A DNA stretch of 64,000 nucleotides from Chryseobacterium oryctis (lineage in GTDB: Bacteria; Bacteroidota; Bacteroidia; Flavobacteriales; Weeksellaceae). The stretch lies in contig NZ_JAPDHV010000001.1 in the NCBI RefSeq assembly GCF_025971925.1, forward strand, positions 310,001 through 374,000, written 5' to 3'. Below, one piece after another: positions 8,875-18,609 of this stretch (position 1 is the first letter of the stretch; the number at the start of each line of letters is the position of its first letter). The notes under the pieces were generated by a model. That model had not been told where the DNA came from. It saw only the letters and a list, made by a program, of their open reading frames with translations, and made no database searches. A program made the position numbers and the translations under genes.

Positions 8875-9631
8875 TATCAGAAAAAATTTTAATAATTAAT
8901 CTACTTCTTTTTCCAATTGTGTTTTTCCATTTATAAATTGCATTCAGAGACTTGATACGAGATTCTATATTTTTAAGTCCCATACCCTTACTTGCGGTTT
9001 GGTAATCGAATCCTTGTCCGTTATCTGAAAGAATAATTACTGTATTTTTTTTGTTGTCTTTTATATAAATTTCAATTTCTGTGGCTAAAGAATGCTTGAT
9101 AACATTAGTTGTAAACTCCTGAATAATTCTATAAATCTGTACTTCCGTTGAAACGTCTTTAGGAGTATATTTAGAATTTACTTTCAGTAAAATTGTAATT
9201 TTAGGAGAAAGATTGGTGATAAGCTCCTCAATATAAAGTATTAACCCAAGTCTTTCCAGATTAACCGGATATAATGAGTGAGATATCCCTCTTGCTGAAT
9301 CTATCAATTCCGAAATCTGTGTAGAAATTACTTTTTCAGCCGATTTATCTTCAATTTCTATATTATTCAACCATAAAGACAAAATATTAAGCCGGTTTCC
9401 TAAATCATCATGCACCATTACGGCCATTTTTCTTCTTTCATCTTCCTGTACTTTATTACTTTCCAGTACCATTTGTTTTTGATAATAGATTTCAGCTTTA
9501 TACTTTTCAGCCTTTTCTTTCATAATCCTATCTATAAAAAACTTATAAGCCAATAGAATAAAAGCTATTATAACTGCTATAAGAACAATTATAAGAACAA
9601 TAGAACTGATATTTAAAGTTACTTCTTTAAT
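8858..9631 (-). CDS. Membrane-anchored histidine kinase, likely non-ATG start
   Basis: The kinase core has a HisKA_3 phospho-acceptor motif (MVHDDLGNRLNILSLWL) and a HATPase_c domain with N box (IIQEFTTNVIKHS), G1 (LSDNGQGFDYQ) and G2 (GMGLKNIESRIKSL). The longest frame with an ordinary start begins only at TTG 9553. The same frame runs on upstream through a clear membrane helix (ISSIVLIIVLIAVIIAFILLAY) that a kinase of this class should have, but has no ATG, GTG or TTG before the preceding gene. The best start is ATT at 9629-9631, which overlaps the upstream stop codon and would give IKEVTLNIS. Either a rare ATT start, as known for infC, or a point change from ATG. It pairs with the response regulator. 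Confidence 0.75.
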   Translation of the reverse strand: MKEVTLNISSIVLIIVLIAVIIAFILLAYKFFIDRIMKEKAEKYKAEIYYQKQMVLESNKVQEDERRKMAVMVHDDLGNRLNILSLWLNNIEIEDKSAEKVISTQISELIDSARGISHSLYPVNLERLGLILYIEELITNLSPKITILLKVNSKYTPKDVSTEVQIYRIIQEFTTNVIKHSLATEIEIYIKDNKKNTVIILSDNGQGFDYQTASKGMGLKNIESRIKSLNAIYKWKNTIGKRSRLIIKIFSDNEFKN

Positions 9632-10242
9632 TTTAATACGGTATATATAAGTGATAAATAAAGTAGACTGGATAAAATATTATTCAATGTTAAAATTAAC
9701 AAATAATTTTCCTCTGAAAGCAATATAAGCTGATGCTGAATAATAAAAACAAAAACAGATACTGAATAATATAAAAAAATCAATCCGTCAACTAAAAGAA
9801 AGCGATTAGTAATTTTATCTGATTTAATTTTCTGTAGTAATGTACTGCCTGCAAAACATATAACAATGATATTTGAAATCACTTTGGCATAATCATCAAC
9901 ACCAGAAGTCATTGAAAAATTCCTACCAACAACAAATATCAGAAAAAGTAATAAAGAAAATACAAACCAATATTTGGGAAGGTTTAATTTTCTAATAAAA
10001 AGTGTCGTTAATATCAAAAACTCCCCTGCAATATAGATGGGATAGAGAAATACTGTATTTTCAATATTAAAAACATAAATCAGTAATTTATTAATAACTT
10101 CTATCAGAAAAAGAAAAATGATATAATAGATATACCATTTTTCTTTTTTTTCAAAATTTTTACATCTAATTATAAGCAGTATACAGCATATAAGAAGAAG
10201 AATATTGTTAAAATAAAGTACTACTGAATAAAAATCCTTCAT
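9619..10242 (-). CDS. Multi-pass membrane protein of the two-component locus
   Basis: This 207-aa hydrophobic protein has about six or seven predicted transmembrane helices separated by short basic loops, and no catalytic motif. It overlaps the start of the histidine-kinase frame and lies 5 nt from the 254-aa gene upstream. Tight packing suggests a single transcript in which this protein could be a membrane partner or input module for the kinase, which itself has only one helix. That role is inference from position. Confidence 0.65.
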   Translation of the reverse strand: MKDFYSVVLYFNNILLLICCILLIIRCKNFEKKEKWYIYYIIFLFLIEVINKLLIYVFNIENTVFLYPIYIAGEFLILTTLFIRKLNLPKYWFVFSLLLFLIFVVGRNFSMTSGVDDYAKVISNIIVICFAGSTLLQKIKSDKITNRFLLVDGLIFLYYSVSVFVFIIQHQLILLSEENYLLILTLNNILSSLLYLSLIYTVLKLKK

Positions 10243-10247
10243 TTTAT

Positions 10248-11012
10248 TTATTCAAACGGTATTTTACATACGGGTGGGCATGGTTGTGACCAATCATAGG
10301 TATTAGAAACCATCTCTACACTTTGTCCTAAACCATTTTGAAGATTTCCTTCATTATAAAAAGAAATGAAAATAAGAGTAACAAGCATTTGTTGATACAC
10401 ATCTGAAAATTTTAAGCCGAAAGAACATATAAACTTGTTTAAATTGGCTTTTGGTGGATATAAATTCTCGGAAGGAACATAAAATCTTTCAAAAATATTT
10501 CTATAGCTTGTTCTTTCATACTTTTGGCATTCGTTGTAAAACCAATTCATCCCTTCATTTCTCCAAGACTCAATAGCCTCAACTACTTTATCCTGCTCCA
10601 ACATTGGCATATTTGCAACCGGGAAGTAGGTATTTGCACTATCATCAATCTTTCTCAAATCACTTGAAAGAACAGCATGTTTTACAACTGTATATTCTTT
10701 AGTTTCTACAAGTCTAATATCTCCTGTACAGCCCACAAGAGAACTATAAGGATAACTCTCTTCATTGATTTTTTGACCGTTTTCGTTAAGAGGACAGAAA
10801 ATAAGAATTAGGTTTTCTCGAAAGACACCTACTTCTACACAAAACTCTTTGTATTTATTTCGGTCTCTCAACCACTGAATTTGCTCTATGTCAAACTCAA
10901 TAACATTACTTGTAGAAATAAGATTTTCAATACTCTGGTAATTTTCAGAACAAGATTTCCATTCATTAGTAGCCTGAATGAATTCTTCATGGTTTAAAGT
11001 TGTCATAAACAT
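10248..11012 (-). CDS. Unknown 254-aa protein
   Basis: I do not recognise this protein. It is soluble, with several conserved-looking Trp and Cys residues and a C-terminus reading WSQPCPPVCKIPFE, where CPPVC could bind metal or form a disulfide. ATG at 11012; a second ATG at 11006 (MTTLN) is equally plausible. It sits 5 nt upstream of the membrane-protein gene and so appears to head the transcript that includes the two-component system. Confidence 0.55.
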   Translation of the reverse strand: MFMTTLNHEEFIQATNEWKSCSENYQSIENLISTSNVIEFDIEQIQWLRDRNKYKEFCVEVGVFRENLILIFCPLNENGQKINEESYPYSSLVGCTGDIRLVETKEYTVVKHAVLSSDLRKIDDSANTYFPVANMPMLEQDKVVEAIESWRNEGMNWFYNECQKYERTSYRNIFERFYVPSENLYPPKANLNKFICSFGLKFSDVYQQMLVTLIFISFYNEGNLQNGLGQSVEMVSNTYDWSQPCPPVCKIPFE

Positions 11013-11084
11013 GGTAATTTTAGTTCCATAAAAATATGGAAACTTAATTATCTATGCAAATATTCACTGGAAATTGAATTTAAA

Positions 11085-11705
11085 TTAATAATTCCTTACC
11101 GTAATATGATAACAACTTTGCTGTTTTTCTTTAATAAAATAAATCTTACCTGCTCTGGCATAATAGTTTAGAACTTTCTCTAATGCTTTCTCCATTTTCG
11201 GATTATTTTTTAAGACATCATTAAATCTCACATAAGAAATATCAAAAGAATTTCCATAATTATGAGAACTAATCCCTAGAGAGGCGTTTGAATTCACTTT
11301 TCTCAATCTACATTGGTCTTCCAGAGTTCTTGTAATAGATGAAACTGTAAAAGTATGTCCTTTGGTTTCTTTACTAAATTTAGCTCCTATTTTCTCAAGA
11401 GTAGCTTTAGCTTTGGAAACCATCCATGCTCTACTGTAATCTAGTTTTTGAACCCGATATCCTTTTCCTGATTTTTTTATTTTATGAAATTTCCCATTAT
11501 TAATGTATTTCTGAACAGACTTAGAGTCTTTCAAAAGCTTTACCCCAAAACTCTTTGAGGCATCCAAATGTGGCTTATAAAGCGGAGTTGGCTCTACTTT
11601 CAAAACCTCTGCGTAATCATAACATGGAAGAGATTTTTTCGACGCCTGAGCAAAATAAATACTATAAACAAAAGACACAAAAACCACACACAAAAACTTT
11701 CTCAT
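11085..11705 (-). CDS. DUF5715 family protein, M15-peptidase-like, exported
   Basis: This 206-aa protein has a signal peptide (KFLCVVFVSFVYSIYFAQA). Its C-terminal domain carries VSSITRTLEDQCRL, then NASLGISSHNYGNSFDISYVRF and CYHITVR. These match the SRT..Q, SSH..G.sfDI and H-x-TV pattern of the DUF5715/M15 D-Ala-D-Ala carboxypeptidase fold, with His and Asp as zinc ligands. It probably acts on peptidoglycan in the periplasm; this is family inference. Monocistronic, ATG at 11705. Confidence 0.8.
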   Translation of the reverse strand: MRKFLCVVFVSFVYSIYFAQASKKSLPCYDYAEVLKVEPTPLYKPHLDASKSFGVKLLKDSKSVQKYINNGKFHKIKKSGKGYRVQKLDYSRAWMVSKAKATLEKIGAKFSKETKGHTFTVSSITRTLEDQCRLRKVNSNASLGISSHNYGNSFDISYVRFNDVLKNNPKMEKALEKVLNYYARAGKIYFIKEKQQSCYHITVRNY

Positions 11706-11909
11706 TAAAACAGGCTTTTAAATTTACAATCTAAATATAAATATTTATGCCATATATTTCAACTATAGAAATAATATTCATTAAATATTTTCACAATACG
11801 TCTTAAAACAACCTTCCCTTCTTCATTAAAATTGATAGAGTTTTTAAAATTTAATTTTTTATTTTGAATTTTAAATTCTAAATTTGGTTTACATATAAAA
11901 ATAAACAAT

Positions 11910-12641
11910 ATGATAAAAAAACTTTTTGCTGAATTTTTCGGCACGTTTTGGCTTGTTTTCGGAGGTTGTGGAAGTGCTATTTTTGCATCTCAAATTGCAC
12001 CCGCTGCTAATGGTCAATTAGGTATTCTTTTAATAGGTGTTGCCTTAGCCTTTGGTCTTACGGTACTTACAATGGCTTATGCTGTTGGACATATTTCAGG
12101 TGGGCATTTCAACCCAGCTGTATCGTTTGGTTTATTGGCAGGAGGCAGATTTTCTGCGAAAGACCTTATCCCCTACATTGTGGCTCAATGTTTAGGAGCA
12201 ATTGCTGCTGCAGGAGCTTTATACACAATTTTAAGCGGTTCTGGAACGCCAGATTTGTCCGGACCGGGAGCATTTGCCACCAATTTTTATGGTGATGCTG
12301 TCTATTTCGGAAAAGGCTACTCAATGGGAGCTGCATTTTTAGCTGAATTTTTATTAACAGCTTTCTTCCTAATCATCATTATGGGAGCAACTGATAAGTA
12401 TGCCAATGGAAAATTTGCAGGAATAGCAATTGGTTTAGCTCTTACACTTATTCACTTAATTTCAATTCCTATCACAAATACATCCGTAAACCCTGCAAGA
12501 TCTCTTTCTCAGGCGGTTTTTGTTGGAGGAAATGCTATGTCTCAACTTTGGTTATTCTGGGCTGCACCAATTTTAGGAGGTGTAGTGGGAGGATTAATTT
12601 ATAAGTTTCTACTTCAAAAAGATTCTGAAATTGCAGAATAG
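11910..12641 (+). CDS. aqpZ: Aquaporin Z
   Basis: This 243-aa six-helix membrane channel has both NPA boxes: HFNPAVS (NPA at residues 68-70) and SVNPARS near residue 190. The segment before the second box, [19 protein letters not shown], matches the narrow water-selective filter (His, small residue, Arg) of AqpZ rather than a glycerol facilitator. The N-terminus also fits AqpZ ([20 protein letters not shown]). It moves water across the inner membrane during osmotic change. Monocistronic, ATG at 11910, with a strong terminator 19 nt after the stop. Confidence 0.96.
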   Translation: MIKKLFAEFFGTFWLVFGGCGSAIFASQIAPAANGQLGILLIGVALAFGLTVLTMAYAVGHISGGHFNPAVSFGLLAGGRFSAKDLIPYIVAQCLGAIAAAGALYTILSGSGTPDLSGPGAFATNFYGDAVYFGKGYSMGAAFLAEFLLTAFFLIIIMGATDKYANGKFAGIAIGLALTLIHLISIPITNTSVNPARSLSQAVFVGGNAMSQLWLFWAAPILGGVVGGLIYKFLLQKDSEIAE

Positions 12642-12659
12642 AATAATATTTTAAAACAT

Positions 12660-12690
12660 AAAAACCTGTCGATATGACAGGTTTTTTTTT
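12660..12690 (+). terminator. Intrinsic terminator after aqpZ
   Basis: Arms AAAACCTGTC and GACAGGTTTT around a GATAT loop, followed by a T tract. Confidence 0.85.
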
Positions 12691-12728
12691 ATTTCTTTGT
12701 TAATTTATCAACTATTTATTTAAAAAAA

Positions 12729-13703
12729 TTAAGAAACCAATAGACTACATCCACGAATATCAGAATGATCTATTCTTCCAAGCACCTGAAATTTTTTGCC
12801 TTGTATTTTTCCTAAATCCTGAGTTGCAATGAAAGAACAAGAATGAATATTGGCTAAATCTATGATATTAATCGCTCCCGTTCTACCTTCTTTTTCATAG
12901 CTAAAAGGATCTTCCGTATTTCTTACTAAAACTCTCATCCAACTCGGACATTCATATTCATTATTTCCTAAAGAATAAGCCTGTGAAAGCAGCTCTGTCA
13001 TAGAATATTCAGAATAAATCTTTTCTGTTTTAAAACCATTCTGTAATATTTTCAATAATTCATCCTTCGTCATTTCCTCTTTTCTCCCCTTCATTCCTCC
13101 GGTTTCTATAATGATGAGATTTTCAGACTTCGTAATTTTCTGATTTTCTATAGAATCAAGAAAATCTAAAAGAGCAAAAGAGACGCCAAAAAGAATCACC
13201 TTTTTATCTTTCAATTGATTTAAAAGCCCAAACAAATCTGAATGATTATAAAGGAAATACCCATTTTCAGATTTAGCAGATTTCTTCATCAAATAATCTA
13301 CCATATATATTAAAGAAGAATTTTGTCTTTCCAAATAACTTGGTAATAATCCCAGGAAAATAAAATCTTCAGGTTTACCAATAAACTGCTCAAAACTTTT
13401 GTAAATACTTTCCTGATAAATATTTTCATCGGCTATAAAATGTTTCGACAAATTCATTTGCGTAGTTCCTGAACTTTGAAAATACAAATCTGCAGAAACT
13501 TTTTTATCTAAAACCTGATGATTTTTAAACATTTCAATAGGAAGAAACGGAATTTTTATCAAGCTATCAACTTCATTAGGATTCACCTTCAGATAATCTA
13601 CAAACTTTCTGTACACTTCTACATTTTCGTATTGATAACGAAATGCTTTTAGTGAAGCAGACAAAAAATCCTGTTCTGTATTTATATCAAATATATTTTC
13701 CAA
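12729..13703 (-). CDS. LuxE-like acyl-protein synthetase / acyltransferase
   Basis: This 324-aa protein resembles the LuxE acyl-protein synthetase family of adenylate-forming enzymes. It has the phosphate-binding FQSSGTTQMN motif near residue 95, the IIETGGMKGR segment and EYSMTELLSQAYS, and ends near ATQDLGKIQ and LGRIDHSDIRG. LuxE activates fatty acids as acyl-AMP and passes them to a partner; in flavobacteria the stand-alone homologue has no luciferase and its substrate is unknown. No ATG is available: the frame starts at TTG 13703. It is separated from lpxH by about 190 nt. Confidence 0.8.
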   Translation of the reverse strand: MENIFDINTEQDFLSASLKAFRYQYENVEVYRKFVDYLKVNPNEVDSLIKIPFLPIEMFKNHQVLDKKVSADLYFQSSGTTQMNLSKHFIADENIYQESIYKSFEQFIGKPEDFIFLGLLPSYLERQNSSLIYMVDYLMKKSAKSENGYFLYNHSDLFGLLNQLKDKKVILFGVSFALLDFLDSIENQKITKSENLIIIETGGMKGRKEEMTKDELLKILQNGFKTEKIYSEYSMTELLSQAYSLGNNEYECPSWMRVLVRNTEDPFSYEKEGRTGAINIIDLANIHSCSFIATQDLGKIQGKKFQVLGRIDHSDIRGCSLLVS

Positions 13704-13865
13704 AATGTTAATTTTTCTAGTCTATATAAGGCTCAAAAGCATACCTTCATAATAAAGACTTTAATTTTTAATAATTTTTTAACCTAAAAATTAAAGAATG
13801 GTCAAATTATTGCTATGAAATAATCGGAATATGGATTAAAAACAGGATGATGAAAATTTCATCCG

Positions 13866-13892
13866 AGAATTACCTCTCAGGAGGTAATTTTT
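13866..13892. repeat. Inverted repeat between lpxH and the LuxE-like gene
   Basis: Arms AATTACCT and AGGTAATT, six bases apart, are followed on the plus strand by a T run, while the minus strand (the coding direction here) lacks one. It may still stop lpxH transcripts, but its polarity is odd. Confidence 0.4.
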
Positions 13893-14669
13893 TTATGCTT
13901 TATTGTCAAAAGTTTTCAGTTCAAAATCTCTCTCGAAAACCCCATAAGTAAAATAAGAAATCCAGTCTCCCAAGTTAATATATTTTGCATTTTGTTCTAA
14001 ATCCAAAACCATTGGCAAATGACGGTGACCATAAATAAAATAATCAATCTTTTGATTTTTAAGCTTTTCTTTAGAATAAATAATCAGAAACTCTTTATCC
14101 TCTCCCAAAAACTCTTTGTCTTCCTCCCCTGAAATCATTTTATTTTTCTGCGACATATACAACGCAATTCTCATTGCAATATCCGGATGAAGCCATTTAA
14201 AAAACCATTGAGCGACAGGGTTTGTAAACACTTTTTTCATTCTTTTATACCCTTTATCTCCAGGACCTAAACCATCTCCATGAGCCAATAAAAACTGTCT
14301 TCCACCAATCTCAAAATATTGCTTTTTATAGAAAACGGTACATCCAATCTCTTCCTCCAGATAATCTTTCATCCACAAATCATGGTTTCCCACAAAAAAA
14401 TAAATATGAATTCCGCTATCTTTCAATTCAGCAATTTTCCCTAAAACACGTACATAACCTTTAGGAATTACATGTTTCCATTCATGCCAAAAATCAAACA
14501 AATCTCCCATCAAAAACAAAACCTGAGCATCATGCTTTATTTCATCCATCCAACGGATAAATCGCTCTTCACGCACTTTACTTTCCTTAGGATTAGGAGC
14601 ACCAAAATGCTGATCTGAAGCAAAATATACTTTTTTACCAGGTTCTAAATTGATGATAGTTTTTAACAC
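13893..14669 (-). CDS. lpxH: UDP-2,3-diacylglucosamine diphosphatase
   Basis: This 258-aa calcineurin-like phosphoesterase contains the family metal-binding blocks DQHFG (first metal site), MGDLFDFW, VGNHDLWM, LAHGDGLGPGDKGYKRMK and YGHRHLP. The last blocks are typical of LpxH rather than generic phosphatases. It hydrolyses UDP-2,3-diacylglucosamine to lipid X in lipid A synthesis at the inner membrane. The start is GTG at 14669, since no ATG is in position. It is 14 nt downstream of queD and probably co-transcribed with it. Confidence 0.92.
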   Translation of the reverse strand: MLKTIINLEPGKKVYFASDQHFGAPNPKESKVREERFIRWMDEIKHDAQVLFLMGDLFDFWHEWKHVIPKGYVRVLGKIAELKDSGIHIYFFVGNHDLWMKDYLEEEIGCTVFYKKQYFEIGGRQFLLAHGDGLGPGDKGYKRMKKVFTNPVAQWFFKWLHPDIAMRIALYMSQKNKMISGEEDKEFLGEDKEFLIIYSKEKLKNQKIDYFIYGHRHLPMVLDLEQNAKYINLGDWISYFTYGVFERDFELKTFDNKA

Positions 14670-14683
14670 GTCTGAATTTTTGA

Positions 14684-15130
14684 TTACTGATTATCTTCTG
14701 CAAACCACTCTCCGTAAGAGTTTTCTGTTTCATGAAGCTTTAGATAAGCCAAAGAAACTCCTTCAGGAAGTCTTGACTTTATTTTTGCAGCGATGGCGTA
14801 CAACATATTTTCGCAGGTTGGCTGAAAAGTACAATAAATCACTTTATGCCCTTGCTCTTCCAGTCCTTCTCCCAATTCTTTGTGAGGAGAAAGTGCATTA
14901 ATAAGAACTGCATGATCCCAAACATCCACAATTTCAGATTTTACGATACTTTTAATATCTCCAAAATCTACCACCATCCCATTTTTAGGATTCCCCAAAT
15001 CATTTACAGGCTTTCCTTTCACTGTTACAAACAGCTTATAAGAATGTCCGTGCATATTTTTACATTTTCCGTCATAATTGTACAGAACATGAGCCGTTTC
15101 GAATGTAAAAATTTTTGTAATACGTATCAT
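14684..15130 (-). CDS. queD: 6-carboxytetrahydropterin synthase
   Basis: The protein is 148 aa from ATG 15130 (MIRITKIFTFETAHVL). An upstream TTG at 15148 lies beyond the promoter and can be excluded. It has the QueD/6-pyruvoyltetrahydropterin-synthase zinc ligands in FETAH and MHGHSY, the catalytic PTCENM (Cys then Thr) region and the substrate Glu in KLHETENSYGEW. It converts 7,8-dihydroneopterin triphosphate to 6-carboxytetrahydropterin for queuosine or 7-deazaguanine synthesis. A -7 box TATCTTTG lies at 15135-15142, so the mRNA has almost no leader. Confidence 0.93.
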   Translation of the reverse strand: MIRITKIFTFETAHVLYNYDGKCKNMHGHSYKLFVTVKGKPVNDLGNPKNGMVVDFGDIKSIVKSEIVDVWDHAVLINALSPHKELGEGLEEQGHKVIYCTFQPTCENMLYAIAAKIKSRLPEGVSLAYLKLHETENSYGEWFAEDNQ

Positions 15131-15188
15131 GGTGCAAAGATATGACAAAAGAGGTTAACAAAGAAAAGCTCAACGCAGACTAATATCT

Positions 15189-15572
15189 TTAAAGTTTATC
15201 GAGCCAATCTTGTTCAAGCCGTTTAACCCGTCCCGTTTCTTTATCCACAAAAACCCAAAGTGTAGAAGAATCTACCATTAATTGACCTTTACAGTAAAAT
15301 TCAACTTTTCTAGGCTGTCGAATTCCTTCAGGAGGTTTAGGATAGGTTTTAATTTGAATAATATCTCCTAAATAAATCTGTTTTTTGTATTGAATATGAT
15401 GATCCAAAAGCATCCAAATATCATTAGGAAAATCAGTTTTATGTTTTACAAAATCCCAATGTTCCGCTGCTATTTCTTCCACCCAATGTACATACTGAAC
15501 ATTATTCACATGATTATTGGCATCAATATGTTCTTTGGTGACCTGCAATTGTTTTTCAAAAATCAAACTCAT
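15189..15572 (-). CDS. 4HBT-family acyl-CoA thioesterase
   Basis: This 127-aa single hot-dog domain has the YbgC/4-hydroxybenzoyl-CoA thioesterase pattern: HIDANNHVNNVQYVHWVEEIA with the usual Asp in place (residue 17), and a long strand set ending in STLWVFVDKETGR. It probably hydrolyses acyl-CoA thioesters in the cytosol; the substrate cannot be read from sequence. Monocistronic between queD and the glyoxylate operon. Confidence 0.85.
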   Translation of the reverse strand: MSLIFEKQLQVTKEHIDANNHVNNVQYVHWVEEIAAEHWDFVKHKTDFPNDIWMLLDHHIQYKKQIYLGDIIQIKTYPKPPEGIRQPRKVEFYCKGQLMVDSSTLWVFVDKETGRVKRLEQDWLDKL

Positions 15573-15605
15573 TCTCCGAAAATTTATTCAAAATTAGATA
15601 TAAAA

Positions 15606-15637
15606 AAGTAAAACCTTCCCAAAGATGAGAAGGTTCT
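15606..15637 (-). terminator. Terminator of the aceB-aceA operon
   Basis: Arms AACCTTC and GAAGGTT with a 10-nt loop, followed on the minus strand by a T-rich tract, 32 nt after the aceA stop. Confidence 0.6.
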
Positions 15638-15668
15638 GACAATTGAATTTATTTAAAAATGGAACTTT

Positions 15669-16949
15669 TTAATGAAATTGTGCCGTTTCTGTAGAATCTT
15701 TCATCGCAACTGTTGCTGAAGAACCATTAGTAACAATATTCTGAATCTCATCAAAATATCCTGTTCCAACAAAAGATTGATGTTTTACAGCTCTGAAACC
15801 TTGCTTTTGAAGCGCAAACTCTCTTTCTTGCAATTCAGAATAACCAGCCATTCCTTTTTCTTTATAAGCTAAAGCCAATTCAAACATTGCTGTATTTAAC
15901 GCATGGAATCCTGCCAAAGTGATAAACTGGAATTTATATCCCATTTTCGCCAACTCTTCTCTGAAGTTAAGCATTTCCTCAACACTTAATTTAGCAGCCC
16001 AGTTGAAAGAAGGAGAACAATTATAAGCCAACATTTTATCAGGGAACTTCGCATGAATACCTTCTGCAAACCTTCTTGCCTGTTCCAAATCAGGATTTGA
16101 AGTTTCCATCCAAATTAAATCTGCATAAGGAGCATAGGACAAACCTCTGTCAATACCTTGTTCTACTCCATTCTTCACTACATAAAACCCTTCTGAAGTT
16201 CTTTCACCCGTAACAAATTTTTTATCCCTGTCATCAATATCCGAAGTTAACAAATCCGCTGCATCAGCATCTGTTCTAGCAACAATTACACTCGGAACCC
16301 CCAAAACATCTGCTGCCAAACGAGCTGAAATCAATTTATTAATAGCTTCCTGAGTCGGAACTAAAACTTTTCCGCCCAAATGTCCACATTTTTTCGCAGA
16401 CGACAACTGATCTTCAAAATGCACACCTGCAGCTCCAGCTTCAATCATCTGTTTCATCAATTCGAATGCATTTAAGTTCCCTCCAAAACCCGCTTCTGCA
16501 TCAGCAACAATAGGAACCAAGTATTCTTTATCTCCTCCTCCGTTCACAGATTGAATCTGATCGGCTCTCAACAGTGCATTATTAATTTTCTTCACTACAG
16601 AGGGCACTGAGTTCGCAGGATATAAAGACTGATCAGGGTACATTTCACCAGACAAATTTGCATCTGCTGCAACCTGCCAACCTGAAAGATAAATTGCTTC
16701 CAAACCTGCATCAACTTCCTGTACAGCCTGATTTCCTGTTAAAGCACCAAGACCGGCTACAAAATCCTGATTATTGAGTTTATACCACAGTTTTTTGGAC
16801 ATCTCCGTCGCAATGGTGTAATCTAATCGGTAAGAACCACGAAGTTTTAAAACATCTTCTGCTGTATAAGGTCTTTCAACTCCTTTCCAACGAGGATTTT
16901 CCAACCAATCTTTTTCTATTTCCTGAATTTGTTCTTGTCTTGTTTTCAT
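15669..16949 (-). CDS. aceA: Isocitrate lyase
   Basis: This 426-aa protein has the catalytic KKCGH motif (residues 186-190, Cys188 the catalytic base), the metal-binding [10 protein letters not shown] and substrate-binding YNCSPSFNW. The length matches standard bacterial isocitrate lyase. It splits isocitrate into glyoxylate and succinate in the glyoxylate bypass, which is needed for growth on acetate or fatty acids. It is 31 nt downstream of aceB and shares its promoter and terminator. The operator and regulator upstream of aceB probably control it. Confidence 0.97.
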   Translation of the reverse strand: MKTRQEQIQEIEKDWLENPRWKGVERPYTAEDVLKLRGSYRLDYTIATEMSKKLWYKLNNQDFVAGLGALTGNQAVQEVDAGLEAIYLSGWQVAADANLSGEMYPDQSLYPANSVPSVVKKINNALLRADQIQSVNGGGDKEYLVPIVADAEAGFGGNLNAFELMKQMIEAGAAGVHFEDQLSSAKKCGHLGGKVLVPTQEAINKLISARLAADVLGVPSVIVARTDADAADLLTSDIDDRDKKFVTGERTSEGFYVVKNGVEQGIDRGLSYAPYADLIWMETSNPDLEQARRFAEGIHAKFPDKMLAYNCSPSFNWAAKLSVEEMLNFREELAKMGYKFQFITLAGFHALNTAMFELALAYKEKGMAGYSELQEREFALQKQGFRAVKHQSFVGTGYFDEIQNIVTNGSSATVAMKDSTETAQFH

Positions 16950-16980
16950 GACATTTGGATTTATTGTTAATTAATAGGGT

Positions 16981-18555
16981 TTAAATAAAAGGGTATGCTT
17001 TTAATGTTAAAAATTCTTCAAATTTTTCGCAGAAAACTAGTTGGTTGAAAAGCTCTTTCGCCAGATTGAATCTTCCGTTTTTAAATCGCTCTGCTCCGAC
17101 ATATTTTTCAATACGTGCCATTTCTTCAACCTCCCACTGAAGTACCATTTCTCGGGTTAAAGTTCTGTCATCACTTAAGACAGCATCATTTTTGAGCCAT
17201 TGCCAAATTTGAGTTCTTGAAATTTCAGCAGTTGCTGCATCTTCCATAAGATTATAAATCGCTGCCGCACCTACTCCCATTAACCAGCTTTCTATATAAA
17301 GAATGCCGACATTGATATTTTTTCTAACTCCGCTTTCTGTGATTTCACCTTTAGGAATTTCTAATAAGTCTTTTTCAGTAATCTTATAATCAAACTTTTT
17401 ATCAATCTGATTTTGAGAGGGCATGTATTTATCGAATATATCTTTCGCCACAGAAACCAACGCAGGATGCGCCACCCAAGTTCCGTCGTGACCGTTTTTC
17501 ACTTCACGTTCTTTATCTGCTCTTACTTTTCCGAAAGCAATACTATTGGCTTCATAATCATCTTTAATCGGTATTTGAGCTGCCATTCCTCCAATCGCAT
17601 GAACATTTCTTTTATGACAAACTTCAATCACTCTTTTAGAATAAGCACTCATAAAAGGTGAAGTCATGGTAACCTGATCTCTATCCGGAACAATAAATTC
17701 AGGAAGATTTCTAAACTTTTTAATGAAAGAGAAAATATAATCCCATCTTCCACAATTCAAACCTGAACTATGTTCTTTTAATTCAAATAAAATTTCGTCA
17801 ATTTGAAAGGGTGTCGTAATAGTTTCAACTAAAACTGTCGCTTTGATTGTTCCTTGTGGAATTCCCAGATAATTTTGAGCAAAAACAAAAACTTCGTTCC
17901 ACCAACGAGCCTCTTCATAATGCTCCAACTTTGGAAGATAAAAATAAGGTCCACTTCCGTTTTCTAATAATCGTTTTGCGTTTCTAAAGAAGTAAATCCC
18001 AAAATCTATCAATGAACCAGAAGCCTGTTCACCATTAATTTCTATATGCTTTTCATTCAGATGCAAACCTCTCGGACGAACTAAAAGAACTGCTGTATTT
18101 TCATTCAGGTTGTAGGTTTTTCCTTGGTCATTTGTAAAATTAATTCTTCTATTAATTGCATCTGAGAGGTTGATTTGTCCTTCGATACAATTCTTCCAGG
18201 TTGGAGAATTGCTATCTTCAAAATCTGCCATAAAAGTTGAAGCACCAGAATTCAGAGCATTAATAATCATTTTCCGGTCAACAGGACCTGTAATTTCGAC
18301 TCTTCTGTCCAACAAATCCTGCGGAAGCGACGCACAAACCCAATCACCATTTCTTATTTCTTCCGTTTCAGACAAAAAATGAGGGAGATTACCTTTATCA
18401 AGTTCTTCCTGTGTTCGTTTTCTTTTTTCTAAAAGTTCTAATCTTTTTTGATTAAAATTCTGATGAAGTTCAATTAAAAAATCTACTAATTCATTAGTAA
18501 ACACTTTTTCGAATTGCTGTTCAGCATTTATTTTTAATTGAGTTGGGGTTTCCAT
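16981..18555 (-). CDS. aceB: Malate synthase A
   Basis: This 524-aa protein has the malate synthase A signature set: VEITGPVDRKMIINALNSGA (active-site Arg nearby), MADFEDSNSPTW, LVETITTPFQIDEILFEL (metal Glu) and DYIFSFIKKF. The length of about 525 aa fits the A isoform, not the 720-aa G form. It condenses glyoxylate with acetyl-CoA to malate, the second bypass step. It is the first gene of the aceB-aceA operon, divergent from a regulator 126 nt away. A TAAGTTTG -7 box lies at 18584-18591 on the minus strand. Confidence 0.97.
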   Translation of the reverse strand: METPTQLKINAEQQFEKVFTNELVDFLIELHQNFNQKRLELLEKRKRTQEELDKGNLPHFLSETEEIRNGDWVCASLPQDLLDRRVEITGPVDRKMIINALNSGASTFMADFEDSNSPTWKNCIEGQINLSDAINRRINFTNDQGKTYNLNENTAVLLVRPRGLHLNEKHIEINGEQASGSLIDFGIYFFRNAKRLLENGSGPYFYLPKLEHYEEARWWNEVFVFAQNYLGIPQGTIKATVLVETITTPFQIDEILFELKEHSSGLNCGRWDYIFSFIKKFRNLPEFIVPDRDQVTMTSPFMSAYSKRVIEVCHKRNVHAIGGMAAQIPIKDDYEANSIAFGKVRADKEREVKNGHDGTWVAHPALVSVAKDIFDKYMPSQNQIDKKFDYKITEKDLLEIPKGEITESGVRKNINVGILYIESWLMGVGAAAIYNLMEDAATAEISRTQIWQWLKNDAVLSDDRTLTREMVLQWEVEEMARIEKYVGAERFKNGRFNLAKELFNQLVFCEKFEEFLTLKAYPFI

Positions 18556-18583
18556 AACACATTGATTTTGTAATTCAACCTTA

Positions 18584-18591
18584 CAAACTTA
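18584..18591 (-). promoter_or_regulatory. Promoter -7 box of aceBA
   Basis: The minus strand reads TAAGTTTG, an exact TAnnTTTG match, 29 nt before the aceB ATG. The -33 position falls on the palindromic operator at 18610-18625. Confidence 0.65.
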
Positions 18592-18609
18592 AATAAAAAT
18601 TTTCACAAA

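Noticed and set aside
13866..13892. Plus-strand terminator
   Set aside because: The T run is on the plus strand, but no plus-strand gene lies upstream of it; kept only as an inverted repeat.
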